Part shown: positions 20,023 to 29,866 of the stretch, in pieces | Numbering within the stretch: the first letter of the stretch is position 1 | How the letters are laid out: each line of letters starts with the position of its first letter | From: Lucinisca nassula | Taxonomy: Eukaryota > Mollusca > Bivalvia > Lucinida > Lucinidae | NCBI GenBank assembly: GCA_963580285.1 | Contig: OY757017.1 | Span: 15,078,538-15,142,537 of the forward strand | DNA: 64,000 nucleotides | Reading direction: 5' to 3' | Notes under the pieces: model-generated | Seen by the model: only the letters and a program-made list of their open reading frames with translations | Told to the model about the DNA's origin: nothing | Database searches by the model: none | Program-made: the position numbers and the translations under genes

Positions 20023-20242
20023 TTAACCCTTTTTGTACCAAGTGGAATCTTCCTCCTATAGCAGGAGTCCATTTCAAAATTTAGGGGTTGCAGGTTGTAT
20101 TTTCTTCAAAACCTATTTGGAAAATGGTTGAATTTTTGTAAAACAGTGTAGGCCCAGATCAGTCTGATCTGGGCCGACTGATCTGGGCCTGCACTGTTTG
20201 CCACGGTACCCGTTTAGGGGTTTCCAGTCTGAAATGGGTTAA
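20023..20242 (-). mobile_element. TTAA-MITE, complete copy (inverted)
   Basis: Bounded by TTAA at 20023-20026 and 20239-20242, with TTAACCCTTTTTGTACCA at the left and CTGAAATGGGTTAA at the right. The centre has gained an extra GGGCCGACTGATCTGGGCC repeat. 220 bp. Confidence 0.85.
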
Positions 20243-20439
20243 TCACTATTAGCAGTGAAATATTTGCATATCTGAAACACTCGTGAAAACTATGACGTTT
20301 TCAACGCAATCATTAGAAAAGTTTCCTTTTTTTTTTTTTTTTTTTTTTTTGCACGAGTGAAAAGTTTTATGTTTTCAATACAATCGATGAAATTATATTT
20401 TTGGTATTTACCTAAAAAAAAAGTAAAAACATACATTAG

Positions 20440-20660
20440 GTTAACAAGTCCGTGAAATGAACACCCCATACACCCCACTTTGTATAGGGGAAAACTTGGG
20501 TTTACGGGGTATACACTCTTTTTCGCTCATTGAAGCGGTTCTAACGAACACCCATAACCTATGTTTGCAGTATAAATAAGAAAATTATCACGGATTTTCA
20601 TCAGAAAAATAGCTATTTTGGAGATATGAAAAAAATGCACGTTGACGCGCGAGTGTGTTA
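20440..20660 (+). mobile_element. Hairpin-B MITE, partly deleted
   Basis: GTTAACAAGTCCGTGAAATG opens it and CACCCCATACACCCCACTTT follows. The left stem of the core is deleted (TTTTTCGCTCATTGAAGCGG), and the end is GCGCGAGTGTGTTAAT. A second half-core (CATCGATTGTGGGTACTCGT) follows at 20670-20705. Confidence 0.7.
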
Positions 20661-20705
20661 ATTCTTGCTCCAAAACATCGATTGTGGGTACTCGTTAGGA
20701 CCGCT

Positions 20706-21265
20706 GTAAGAGATATATCTTGGAGAAGAAAATAGGATACTTGATAACTAGCGAATAAGATTATATGACAAACTCCAGACCAACCTGGCATCTGCACAAT
20801 CTGATCAGAATGTTCATTGTGCGTTATATGGATATATTTCGTTATAATAGAAAGACTTGAATTGTGCTCAACCCTTTTTCTTTCTGTTTTTTTTTTTTTG
20901 GGGGGGGGGGGGCGGGGTTGGCTCAATTCTAATTAACAGAAGCTTAGGGGTGAAAGGGAAAGCGTTAACTGGACCGAGTCCATTAACTACAGAGAACGTT
21001 TGTCTAAAGATTACCTAACATAAGTGTGTCGATATCATGTCAACAATTAAGGCTTACGGGCCATAAAGCGATTAGTTTGAATATACACACAGCGCGTGTC
21101 AACTCTTAAATTCTATGCATGTATTAATTGATGCCTATTAATCAAAACTTTGTTGAATACTGTTTAGCATTAAAATATATTTTGATTTGCAACCCTGACA
21201 ACACATTACAAAACATGCCTGTACACTACACCTCAAATCAAACAAAACAAAACAAACAAAACAAC
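20706..21265. other. Intergenic DNA with GATCAG fragment and G-run
   Basis: A short GATCAG repeat piece (about 20780-20820) and a T/G homopolymer junction (20889-20912). Otherwise no gene or repeat was recognised. Confidence 0.5.
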
Positions 21266-21478
21266 TACACAGTAAATTTTATTGCCGAAAAAGAGAAAAT
21301 TTTAAGATGAAAAATTGTGAAATTTTCTGCTGCTCAAAATATAGACTTTGTAACGAGTACCCACCATCTATATACAGAGTAGAAATAAGAAACAAGGTTT
21401 ACCTCTGTAAAACCCAGTTTTATTATATAAAAGTGGGGTTCAAGGGTTCAAAATTATATAGGCGTGTTTTCGTGATGA
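21266..21478 (-). mobile_element. Hairpin-A MITE, core damaged
   Basis: CGAAAAAGAGAAAATTTTAA, then a shortened core (AACGAGTACCCACCATCTAT), then ATATAAAAGTGGGGTTCAAG and AAATTATATAGGCGTGTTTT up to CGTGAT. The left stem of the core is missing. Confidence 0.75.
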
Positions 21479-21527
21479 TTATTTTTCTATGTGTAAATAC
21501 AAACAATTTATCTCAGAAAATAATATT

Positions 21528-21665
21528 TGAACCAGGGCACAGCACTCCCTACAATTTACGTGTGCCCAGCAAAGAATCACATCAGCGTGCGCATCCTAGA
21601 CTTCTCTTGCTGCATGAAGAAGCATTGGATCTTTCGCACAACGTAGGCTCTGATCAGAAAAAGTA
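21528..21665 (+). repeat. GATCAG dispersed repeat
   Basis: CCAGGGCACAGCACTCCCTA, CGTGTGCCCAGCAAAGAATC and TTCTCTTGCTGCATGAAGAA match parts of the copies at 15905-16015 and 41628-41745. Confidence 0.55.
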
Positions 21666-21766
21666 CCTAAGGGTTTAAAGTAGTATTCCCACAACCGGCA
21701 TGATTGGCAGTAATTAGCAACAATTGCCAATTAAGCATGTGTGTGAAGTACCCGAAAAATAAAAAT

Positions 21767-21801
<35 letters not shown>

Positions 21802-21950
21802 CCGAAATCAATATATTTTCGCTAGTCAAAAAAAATCAATATGTTTTTTTTTCTTTCTTCTACTTCTTTTGTAAACGATATGAAGTGTTTGTTAATTGCG
21901 CATCAGTCACATGCAGAAAAAAAATATATGAAACAAGAAAAACAAAGCAA

Positions 21951-22111
21951 GTGAGTGAGTTTAAGTTTTACGTCCCACCAACAGCTAAGGTCATACGGAG
22001 ACGGGGCCTCGGTTTAAAGACTCATCCGAAAGTCTGGAGAAGCCCGGGATCGATCCTGCGATCCCTGGTTTACAAGGCGAGTAGAGTAACCACTGCTCCA
22101 CGAAGGCTTCT
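21951..22111 (-). mobile_element. SINE-1 with 15-bp target duplication
   Basis: A minus-strand copy lying between two perfect AGAAAAACAAAGCAA repeats (21936-21950 and 22112-22126), a clear retrotransposition duplication. Head GAAGCCTTCGTGGAGCAGTG, B-box GGGATCGATCCT, body GGTTTAAAGACTCATCCGAA, tail CTCACTCAC. 161 bp. Confidence 0.9.
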
Positions 22112-22126
22112 AGAAAAACAAAGCAA

Positions 22127-23047
22127 ATCAAAAACAGTAAATATATAAATAAGACGAAATAAAAAAAAAAAAAAAAATTATTTCAGCATTAAATGTCATT
22201 AACAAAAATGTTTTCAGCAGCTCACTTTGACATTCGTCTTGAACCAGCTAAACCCCGGAAATTTCCGATTTAATCCGATGATCGCGTAATATGAGAATCG
22301 TTGCTGGAACTGTATACAAGGGAGTACTTATCCAAAATACACAGGAGACGTATCGTGGCCTTAAGCGGGCGTCCACTACCTGACTATCCAGAAAAGACAG
22401 TATTTTAAATACAGTGTAAATAAATAAGTTAAGCCACACACGTGTAAATAAAAGCACCACAATAGATTTGAGCTCTCTATCGTTAAACTTATACTTCCAA
22501 GAGGGTGCACCGATTAAAGAAGCGGTGGAACACTAAGAAACACAGACAGACAGATAGCTATAAATAGATACAATGAGGAGAGACGGCTAAAAGTACTGAA
22601 ATTGGCAAGAAAACAACCTGAAAATGACCAACTTTGTTTTTATTTGATCTTCAATTATTTAATACTGTTGGAAAGAAAAATCATTTTTCTTCAAGAATCT
22701 AAAGTCACATTTTTAACAACGTATTTTATAATTTAATTATTACAGTACAAAAACAGACACCCTCGTGAGATTTTGCTAATTTTCTATTGAAGTAAACGAG
22801 AGGTTCACGAGACGAAGGGTCCTATTTTCATTTCAAAATTGACCAGTTTAAATTTTATTTAAAAAATATAAAATTATAATCAAAATTAAGATAAAAGATT
22901 GAATTTTTATAATTTTCAATCACATTTTCGCTATCTAGCCTAGTATTTTTTCAATCATGTCTTAGATTCACATGCCCTATTAATTTCTATACACTTTGTC
23001 GCGCGGTTTAAATCGGACACAGGTAATAGGCGGATTACAATTGTCCC
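22127..23047. other. AT-rich intergenic DNA, no gene
   Basis: 920 bp without recognised repeats beyond short A runs. Open frames are short and their translations look random. This is the only unique spacer between the two 5-kb blocks apart from the 18.6-22.1 kb repeats. Confidence 0.5.
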
Positions 23048-23196
23048 ACGTCAGCTGTTTACTTTCAATATCGAATTCCTAACTAATTACAAAACAGAAA
23101 TCGCTGAGTCATGTGACATCTAGGAAAGAAAAGGTACAGGCAGAAGAAAATTAAACAAATAACGCCTCAGATGTTTACTGATTGCACCAGAGAGTG

Positions 23197-23365
23197 AGAG
23201 AGAGAGAGAGTTGTACGTCTCACTAACAGCTAAGGTCACCTAAGGAGACGGGACCTCGGTTTAAAGACACATCCGAAAGTCTGGAGAAGCCCGGGATCGA
23301 TCCCGCGAATCCTGGTTTACAAGGCAAGTAGCATAACCACTACACCACGGAGGCTTCTACTGATG
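23197..23365 (-). mobile_element. SINE-1 copy in block 2
   Basis: Counterpart of 13687-13855, with a pure (GA)n tail strand at 23192-23210 where copy 1 is interrupted. Confidence 0.82.
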
Positions 23366-24042
23366 CACAATTTGTGTGTTGACAGGAAATATAAATGATC
23401 ATAGAGCAGCCTCTGTGTTACTCAATTGCAGCATTATTACAAGTTATGCCCTGGAGCTGGCATGAAATAGTTTCCACCGAAGTTACCGGCGTTAAGTCAT
23501 CCAGAATTCGTCTTTATTGAAGATGTGACCGAAATTCTGATCTGTCATTAATGTTAGCCTTCGAAATCTCTGATCTGTGTTTGTGGACAGTCGTATAAAA
23601 AACAATCTGTAGTTAGAGACAGCATTTTTTGGACACCTGGTCTCTTCCTTTAGGGGCGCGTAGTTTGTTTATTAAACCGAGTTAATCGGTCCAATTTGGC
23701 AGAAATGCTGCTGAATAATCGAAGTTTCAGCATGAGTAAGTGAATGTATTATATTTTGTTCCGTAGATGTACACTTGACGCCAAAAACAAAAATGCATAA
23801 AATTTTCGATGAAAATATTTTTCAACGAACTGGAAAAGCCTTATCTGGCTTTGAAATATAGTCAGAATGTTGCTGCGGTATCTCCAGGCATTTAGTTTCT
23901 TCTCCAATAGCAGCAAAAGTCAACAGATTGCCTTCTCGATTTATACAAACAAAAAATTTCCACCTACCCTTTCTATGAAACGTTTTCCGCGATCTGTCTT
24001 AGAGACAGTAATCTGTCTTCGACGCAGCCGGTTGTACGGTGT

Positions 24043-24180
24043 GACTTTGCAGGAATAAAAGCTTATGTCCCACAAACTGTGAAGCAACGTCTCATAAAGT
24101 GAGCATTGAGCTCCCTGTTGCAACCAGACACCGTCGTGATATGACTGAAAAATTGTTGAAAGCGACGTTAAACCCGAATT
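24043..24180 (+). mobile_element. SINE-5 3' fragment (block 2)
   Basis: Same as 14533-14672, followed by a shorter CA/CGCA tract at 24180-24230. Confidence 0.7.
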
Positions 24181-24283
24181 CACACACACACACACGCACA
24201 CGCACACGCTCACACACAAACACACACGTCTCATAAATGAGCTTACTAGTGTTGCCAAACACACACAAAAAACAGACATTTTC

Positions 24284-24850
24284 ATTTATTTGGTGTATTC
24301 TTTGCTTCCAAAGGATCTAACTTCAGAACTTATTTATCTTCCCTGCTGGTGTTGTGACGTGTGGCGGTCGTAAAACGTCTCCCCGTACATCATCATAGTG
24401 CAGATTATATTTTATGGTCCTTTGGGATCATTGCGTTCATTTTGAAAATAGAGTTTTACTTAAGCCGGCGCTAGAGGGTGTAGCCGGTGTTGCACATTTC
24501 AGTACTGGTCATAAACAGACTCAATAAAACTGTGTCTGCTATTTTCGTTTATTTGGTGTATTCTTTGCTTCCAAAGGATCTAACTTCAGGACTTATTTAT
24601 CTTCACTGCAGCTGGAGTTGCGCCGTGTGGCGGCCGTAAAACGTCCACCCCGCACATCATCATAGTGCAGATTGTATCATTGAGTTCATTTTGAAAACAT
24701 AGTTTTGCTTAAGCCGACGCTAGAGGGCGTGGCTGTGTTGCACATTTCAATGCTGGTCATGAACAGACTAAAAAAAAACCGAGTCTGCTATTTTCGTTTA
24801 TTTGGTGTATTCTTTGCTTCCAAAGGATCTAACTTCAGAACTTATTTACT
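24284..24850 (+). repeat. ~255-bp tandem repeat (block 2)
   Basis: Counterpart of 14775-15345, again 2.3 units. Confidence 0.85.
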
Positions 24851-25010
24851 GACAGTAAAAATAAATCAAACATTAGGCATGGTCCGCCGCAAAGGACGAA
24901 AAGAGGGACGAACGGGCGCTAAATTGGATCAATAGTTGGTTTAAAGAAAGAGCGTCAAAACGAAACAATTTACGTGGAGGGATAATTGTAAAGGGGCAAT
25001 ACAAAATAAA

Positions 25011-25082
25011 TGCATTGGCCGGGAACCGAACCCGGACCGACGGCGTGGTTAGCGAGCATTCTACCACTGAACCACCGAAGCA
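25011..25082 (-). tRNA. tRNA-Gly-like pseudogene (block 2)
   Basis: Identical to 15506-15577, with intact box A and B motifs and a defective anticodon stem. Confidence 0.55.
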
Positions 25083-25164
25083 GTCGTAGCGCACTTTTCA
25101 GTCATGTATATGTAAAGTTCATTTACCGTCATTTTTATTTTTATGATCAATACATTTGTACTAT

Positions 25165-25408
25165 AACGATGCACGCCCCTTGTAAACCCTATGTGGAGAA
25201 AACTATGGTTTACAGGGATATACATTGTTTTTTTTCTTATTTCGGTTTCAAAACATACACATACATGTATTAACGTTGGGGCCGCCTCAAAGGACACTCA
25301 AAGCCTATATTTGGAGCATTGATAAGAAATATATCAAATTTTCATCAGAAACAACGGTTATTTTGAAGAAGAATGCACAATGTCACATGGGTGTGTCATG
25401 GTTTTGAT
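25165..25408 (+). mobile_element. Hairpin-B MITE, degenerate (block 2)
   Basis: Counterpart of 15660-15903 with the same central decay. Confidence 0.65.
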
Positions 25409-25429
25409 TTGAGCTGGGGCACAGCATTT

Positions 25430-25521
25430 CCTGCAATTACAATGTGCGTTCAGCGATGACTCAGATTAGCCCTGCGCATCCGCACAGTCTGATCAGAGTC
25501 CCCGTTGTGCGCTCTTAGAAT
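25430..25521 (+). repeat. GATCAG dispersed repeat (block 2)
   Basis: Counterpart of 15925-16016, with one change in the centre (CATCCGCACAG). Confidence 0.6.
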
Positions 25522-25912
25522 AGGTTATGCTAGGTTTACATTATGTTCCCGGCGGCCACGGCAGCCCCGTTTGCCCGAAACGTAGTGCGCCGTGGGATTT
25601 TGGCCATTTCTTTCTCAGTATTCAAGTTTTGTTAGGTCTTGCTAAGTTTTCTCACGGGCAGTCACGGTATCCGTGACAGGCCGTGTGAAGACGGGGGGTG
25701 CTGTGTCCCGGAGGCTCGAAGGCGTACTACGATTCGGCCCGCGGTCTACCACGGATGCCAGTACGTTCCCTCTCGGCCCGTCACGTTTTGATGGGGTCCG
25801 TTACGTTTCTCACGTTCTGATTAAGGTCTGGCACGTTTTTCACGTTCTGTCGAGTCTTTCTATGGATTAAACGTGGACGCCGGGCAGCTTTGGAGCACGT
25901 TTGTGCCCACGG

Positions 25913-25921
25913 TATAAAAAG
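25913..25921 (+). promoter_or_regulatory. TATA box of the Harbinger gene (block 2)
   Basis: TATAAAAAG, 54 bp before the ATG at 25975. Confidence 0.55.
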
Positions 25922-25974
25922 AAAGCCTCCCAAGCAATAGAAATCAGTATATCCTGAGACTTCGACGAGACATC

Positions 25975-27442
25975 ATGAATGCCCAAGATGAAGTAGATTT
26001 TGTTTTCGTATGTTTGCTGGGTGGATACATCCAGTCTTTGCATCAGCAAGGAGAAGGCCAGCAGCAGTTGCAGAGCGGAAAAGCCAGATTGCAGCAGGCA
26101 GGAAGAAGGCGTAGAAGGCGGACAAGAAGGTCAAGATCTATGTAGGTGCGCGAACGGTTATCGGAAGACAGAAGGCAGCAGCTGGGCCACTACTCAACAT
26201 TTCTCACTAGAGAGCTCCGCACCGAAGATGTCAGTGCCTTCCAGAATTATCTGAGGATGCCTCTAGAGCTCTTCGACGAGATCCTGGAAAGAGTGACACC
26301 AGCCATCGAGAGACAAGACACGAAGTTCCGCTCTGCCCTACCAGCTGGACTGAAGCTGTCAGTGACTCTGAGACACCTGACAACTGGGGACAATTACTCG
26401 TCACTCTCCTATGCGTTCCGGTGCAGTAAATCAGCCATCTGCTATATGGTGCCAGAAGTGTGCAAGGCCATCGTGGAAGCCTACAAGGATGAAGTGCTCG
26501 CCGTTCCTGTGACGCCTGATGAGTGGAGAGCCCTTGCCAAGGAGTTTGAAGACAAGTGGAATGTGCCTCATGCAGTGGGAGCTCTGGACGGGAAGCATAT
26601 TGCCATCAGCAAGCCACCCAACACAGGTTCCTTGTACCACAACTACAAGGGTTTTTTCAGTATCCCTTTTCTCGCCTTGGTGGATGCCCAGTATCGTTTC
26701 ATATGGATTGAAGTTGGTGGAGTTGGACACATGTCTGATGCCCAAATCTATAATGACTCAGAGCTCAGTGAACTCCTCGAAGAAGCCCGGATAGGGTTGC
26801 CACCACCATGTCCTCTGCCGAACGATGACCAAAACCAAGACATCCCTTACTTCATCCTGGGAGACGATGCATTTGCCTTTAGAAGCTACCTGATGAAGCC
26901 GTATGGGAGAAGAGGGATGTCAAGAGAAAACCTCATCTTCAATTACCGGATCTCCCGTGGAAGACGTGTGGTGGTAAATGCGTTCGGGATCCTGGCCAAG
27001 CGATTCAGATGTTTCCTTGGAACTTGGGAGCAGGGACCAGACACAGGTTAGTCTCATTATGTTACTGCATCAGTGTTTTCATAAATACTTGTAATAATAT
27101 TTGTAGTACATTTTTATGATATAGGTATAATAAATAAATTTCAATTTCATTACAGTGCGAGACATCATCGAGGCTGCTGTCGTGCTCCACAACCTCCTGA
27201 GGAGAAGGGCTCCAGTCATCCCAGTGAACGAGGTGGACCATGAGGATGAGGAACACAATCTGGTCCCTGGCAACTGGAGAAATGAGGTCCAGTGGCAGGA
27301 CGTGGACGCACCACCAGAAGGAAGGAACAGAGACACCCTGGACGCGAAGCAACAACGGGAGGTACTTCAGCTCCCAAGCTGGTGCTGTAGAGTGGCAGGA
27401 CAGAATGATCACTCCCCAGTGAAAGACACTTCAGACCCATAA
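25975..27442 (+). pseudogene. HARBI1-like transposase, three shared lesions (copy 2)
   Basis: Same two-exon structure as copy 1: exon 1 25975-27046, intron 27047-27155, exon 2 27156-27442. The same TAG (26143-26145), the same Val in place of the catalytic Glu and the same one-base slip near the C-terminus are present. Amino-acid differences from copy 1 are few: GGVGH here against GGVGL, and HNLLRRRAP here against HNLLMRRAP. Shared lesions mean the gene was already dead when the block was duplicated. Confidence 0.9.
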
Positions 27443-27487
27443 TCACAGGTCCTAACGGGACCACCACTTCCTCCCAAAGTTTAAATC

Positions 27488-27723
27488 AGCCAGCTCACGA
27501 GAAAAGGGTCCTTATGGTCCTCTGGTTTGTGAATCTTCAAATGCGCATGTGCAGCTCCCTAACAGGGCCAGAGACCTGACACTTTGCCTGAATCTTCCTC
27601 TAGTTCCATACTGGATGTCTGCGAACAGCAAAGGCTCTGGGAAGACTGCGCGTATGCGCAGGCTCGCCTGAGACTTTGCTGTTCGCCTATGTGATAAGTA
27701 CCCTTTCCTCATGGGCTGGCTCA
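27488..27723 (+). mobile_element. MITE-D relative (block 2)
   Basis: Counterpart of 17983-18218 with the same inverted ends and internal stem. Confidence 0.72.
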
Positions 27724-27962
27724 TAATGGTTGTGCATATGCAGTTGTGATGTACCATGCACGCTGTAAATTCGCCATCCACTTCAGTCATGCGTAATGAG
27801 TTCAAAGACCAGAGTCTGAGAAATCTTTTGTTGAGATACCGCGTTATTCACAGAACGATTATAGAAACAAACGAAGATAAAACAAAAGGAACAATAATAA
27901 ATCACTTATTTTCCGTTATGTTAATCATTAAAAGTAGATGGGGTTCCGTTTTTCTATTGAAT

Positions 27963-28275
27963 CCCGATTAATTGATATCACTAATTCGAATTATGGATAT
28001 CCATTATTCGAATTATGGATATCAATAAATGGGCTGAATTATTGGTATCCATAATTCAAATTTATGGACATCACTAATTCGAATTATAGATATCTTAATG
28101 ATTCATTGGTATCACTAATTCGAATTATGGATATCACTAATTCGAAATAGTGATATCCATAATTCGAATTAGTGATATCAATAAATGGACTTAATTATTG
28201 ATACCCAGAATTCGAATTGTGATATCCATAAATCAAAATAATGATTTCAATATTTCGAATTAGTGATATCCATAA
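27963..28275. repeat. GATATC/AATTCGAATT palindromic minisatellite
   Basis: About 310 bp of repeated palindromes: GATATC, AATTCGAATT, GTGATATCCATAATTCGAAT, AATTAGTGATATCAATAAAT. Units alternate in orientation, so the tract can form cruciforms. The part after 28110 is absent from block 1. Confidence 0.88.
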
Positions 28276-28409
28276 TTATCAAACACGCGAGAATATTCGA
28301 TTTTGCGTAAGAACACCGGGGTTAGAACAGAATTTGTATCCCAAGCTAAAACCGTGGATTTCCTTACCGTGTGTGCAAGAATGATATTTTCTTGATTATA
28401 TAAAATAAA

Positions 28410-28632
28410 ATAAATAATAATAATAATAATAATCGACCTTATGTATAGAGGGTAACACATTTAGTACAAGTACTTATCTTCCATGTGACCCTCTTTTCCT
28501 GGGTAGAAACCAATACTAAGCAATGTGGATAAAGTCTCTTGCTCAAGGAAACAACACGTGGCGCTTGCGGGGATCGAACCGGCTACCTCTCGATCTCAAA
28601 TCCGATGCTTTACCACTGCATCACTGCGCTCC
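28410..28632 (-). mobile_element. SINE-3, tRNA-derived SINE with (ATT)n tail
   Basis: On the minus strand the head GAGCGCAGTGATGCAGTGGT holds a box A, and GGTTCGATCCCC (about 28570-28581) is a good box B. The body passes through GTTTCCTTGAGCAAGAGACT and GGTATTGGTTTCTACCCAGG, ending in an (ATT)n tail (28412-28433). About 220 bp, a single copy in the window. Confidence 0.72.
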
Positions 28633-28814
28633 ACAAGATATCATACCGCCGTGGCCGTTGGTTAGTGCATTCTTACGGTTTCGAAAGAGATTCTGTTGGC
28701 ATTTTTAAACATTTCGATGACAAAGTTTCAATCGTAAGGAATGCATTATCATTCTCGTGGATTTATCGATATGTAAACACCAGCCGCTATTACTCACAAC
28801 CATAGCATAAAGCC

Positions 28815-28902
28815 CGAAATGAGTAAACTCCGGCGAATCACTCAAAAACTTAGCACAAAGCCTTCGGGTAAATAATGTGAGTAATTCGCCGGAGTTTACA
28901 TA
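28815..28902. repeat. Short hairpin with 22-bp stem
   Basis: GTAAACTCCGGCGAATCACT at the left pairs with AGTAATTCGCCGGAGTTTAC at the right across a 40-bp loop. A tiny palindromic element or cruciform, with no termini that mark a known MITE. Confidence 0.7.
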
Positions 28903-29166
28903 TTGATAAAATCCACAAAAATGAAATTTATTCCTATAATGCGTTGTTTGCCTTTAATTCTACATGGGTGATTACATGACGGTGTCCATGACAATTTGTT
29001 CCGGGAAAGTATGCTTTTGTTTTACCGAAATTCTTTTTTTACTTCTTCGGGAATAAAATCTGTTTTAAAATGTTAATATGATCAACAGAACGTTACGTAC
29101 ATATGCGGTCATTTCATATGAAATTATGAAACGCCCGCAACTGAAATCGATTTACACACCCTAATA

Positions 29167-29377
29167 CATTGCGAAAACACGCCTATACAAATATATTGTA
29201 ACCTTTATCGCCGAAAAAATGAAAATTTTAGGATGTGAAATTTTTCTTAATTTTGCTCACATTCTATATTTTAGAACAGAAATAAGAAAAATAAGGTTTA
29301 CACCTGCAAACCACAGTTTTACTATATAAAAGTGGGGTTCAAGGGGGTCAAAATTAGATAGGCGTGTTTTCGTGATG
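29167..29377 (-). mobile_element. Hairpin-A MITE, core deleted
   Basis: TTGCGAAAACACGCCTATAC to GGCGTGTTTTCGTGATG. Both arms are present but the central palindrome is replaced by TTTTGCTCACATTCTATATT, so it is a 210-bp deletion form. Confidence 0.8.
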
Positions 29378-29590
29378 ATTTACAATAAAAATACATGCTA
29401 CATTTTTCTTCCTTGCTAATGAGATTCTAGTCTTTCTTATACGTGTTCTTTAACTTCCTTGGTAAGGAAACGTCATTGGATTTTGTCATGTGACGTCAAA
29501 ATACAGTTTTTCCGTTTATACACGCTTACTTGTCAAATTAATACGAGTACCTGAACATGAACTTATGTTGCTATGGGATTTAAGTTTTCA
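29378..29590. other. Short unique spacer
   Basis: Contains a TGTGACGTCA site (about 29491) and no gene. Confidence 0.4.
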
Positions 29591-29866
29591 TTAGGAAACT
29601 ACGCCTATACAAATACATTGTAAACCTTACTGCCGAAAAACGAAAATTTTACGATGAAAAATTGTGATAATTTTCTTATTTTTGCTCAAAACATAGATTG
29701 TGGGTACACGTTAGAACCGCCTCATCGATGCGGTTCTAACGAGTACCCGCACTCTATATTTTAGAGCAGAAATAGGAAAAATAAGTTTTACCCCTTTAAA
29801 CCCCAGTTTTTCTATATAAAAGTGGGGATCAAGGGATCAAAATTATATAGGCGTGTTTTCGTGGTG
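29591..29866 (-). mobile_element. Hairpin-A MITE abutting the DUF268 stop codon
   Basis: Full-length element with an intact core (TTAGAACCGCCTCATCGATG / CGGTTCTAACGAGTACCC). Its last bases, GTGTTTTCGTGGTG, directly precede the complement of the TAG stop of the neighbouring gene (29867-29869). The gene's whole 3' UTR therefore begins with this element. Confidence 0.88.

Larger units (their letters stand above)
25526..27487 (+). mobile_element. Harbinger-derived element (block 2)
   Basis: Counterpart of 16021-17982, with the same CACGTT-rich upstream region and the same missing right end. Confidence 0.6.
23048..28110 (+). repeat. 5.06-kb duplicated block, copy 2
   Basis: Direct copy of 13538-18605, starting 9,510 bp downstream. 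The offset falls to 9,505 after the CA tract because that tract is shorter here. Content is the same feature by feature. Its right edge runs on into a longer GATATC/AATTCGAATT tract, so copy 1 may be the truncated one. Confidence 0.95.
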
